Source: Methylacidiphilum sp. (lineage in GTDB: Bacteria > Verrucomicrobiota > Verrucomicrobiia > CAIQCK01). Taken from it: DNA of 14,782 nucleotides. The stretch's first letter is position 1. Each line of letters starts with the position of its first letter. The stretch lies in NCBI GenBank assembly GCA_020718125.1, contig DYDC01000037.1:1-14782 (forward strand). Direction: 5' to 3'. The position numbers and the translations under genes are program-made. The notes under the pieces are model-generated. The model had not been told where the DNA came from and did no database searches. It was given only the letters and a program-made list of their open reading frames with translations. Of the stretch, positions 14,591 to 14,782 are shown in pieces.

Positions 14591-14782
14591 ACGTGCTCCA
14601 AAAAATCCGCAATCAGCTTGTCCGGACGCACGTCGCGATGCCGGCGCCGGCGGGACGACGCAAGGTGTTGATCTTCCTGCAATCCGAGACTTGGGGCGGG
14701 ATGGAAAATCACACTTTTGCGTTGACGATGGACCTGGCCGCAACACGGGAGTATTGGCCCGTTATGGCCATGTTGCGAACGC
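14587..14782 (+). CDS. Glycosyltransferase, GT4-like (3' partial)
   Basis: A reading frame from GTG at 14587, overlapping the preceding stop as GTGA, runs to the window end (65 codons visible). The product starts MNVLQKIRNQL and reaches VLIFLQSETWGGMENHTF (about 27-44). A hydrophobic strand followed by G-G-x-E is the typical N-terminal nucleotide-sugar transferase pattern of GT-B family 4 (glycosyl transferases group 1). GTG at 14593 is a possible alternative start. The catalytic E-x-7-E region lies beyond the window, so the assignment rests on this short N-terminus and the operon context. Confidence 0.65.
   Translation, partial: MNVLQKIRNQLVRTHVAMPAPAGRRKVLIFLQSETWGGMENHTFALTMDLAATREYWPVMAMLRT

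Overview
This is a 14.8 kb stretch of a surface-polysaccharide biosynthesis locus (O-antigen, capsule or exopolysaccharide type). All genes lie on the plus strand and are packed tightly, often with overlapping start and stop codons. DNA is GC-rich and no rRNA, tRNA, CRISPR array or transposase gene is visible. No taxonomic marker is present. GC-rich DNA, short 7-bp tandem repeats, a glycosyltransferase with a TPR-like tail and an FkbH/ACP pair in a sugar locus would suit a Verrucomicrobia/Planctomycetes-type or deltaproteobacterial environmental bacterium, but this is a weak inference.

Layout. (1) 1-864: the 3' part of a Wzt-type ABC-transporter ATPase with a carbohydrate-binding C-terminal domain, which points to ABC-dependent export of the glycan. 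(2) 871-4733: a sugar-nucleotide module of Gfo/Idh/MocA dehydrogenase, hexapeptide N-acetyltransferase, NAD-dependent epimerase/dehydratase and DegT-type PLP aminotransferase. The dehydrogenase/acetyltransferase/aminotransferase trio resembles WlbA-WlbB-WlbC (WbpB-WbpD-WbpE), which make a 2,3-diacetamido-2,3-dideoxy-uronic acid nucleotide. (3) 4730-6805: a membrane-anchored SGNH-like protein and a NeuD/PglD-type acyltransferase. (4) 6988-7982: an apparently frameshifted gene with an N-terminal Rossmann-like domain and a C-terminal TylF-type methyltransferase. (5) 7999-11277: an FkbH-like HAD protein, a stand-alone acyl carrier protein and a second DegT aminotransferase, all overlapping; this is the most unusual module and suggests that a three-carbon (glyceryl-type) acyl group is put on a carrier and used to decorate the glycan. 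(6) 11436-14782: a class I methyltransferase with a zinc-ribbon-like N-terminus, two family 2 glycosyltransferases and the start of a GT4-like glycosyltransferase.

Taken together, the enzymes build amino sugars, acylate and methylate them, assemble them by glycosyl transfer and export the chain through an ABC transporter.

The main non-coding signal is a family of 7-bp periodic repeats. One set forms a large imperfect inverted repeat that fills the 1879-2046 gap from stop codon to start codon. Another, four perfect copies of CTCATCA, lies inside the first aminotransferase gene, in frame, where the paralogue further down has an ordinary sequence of exactly the same length.
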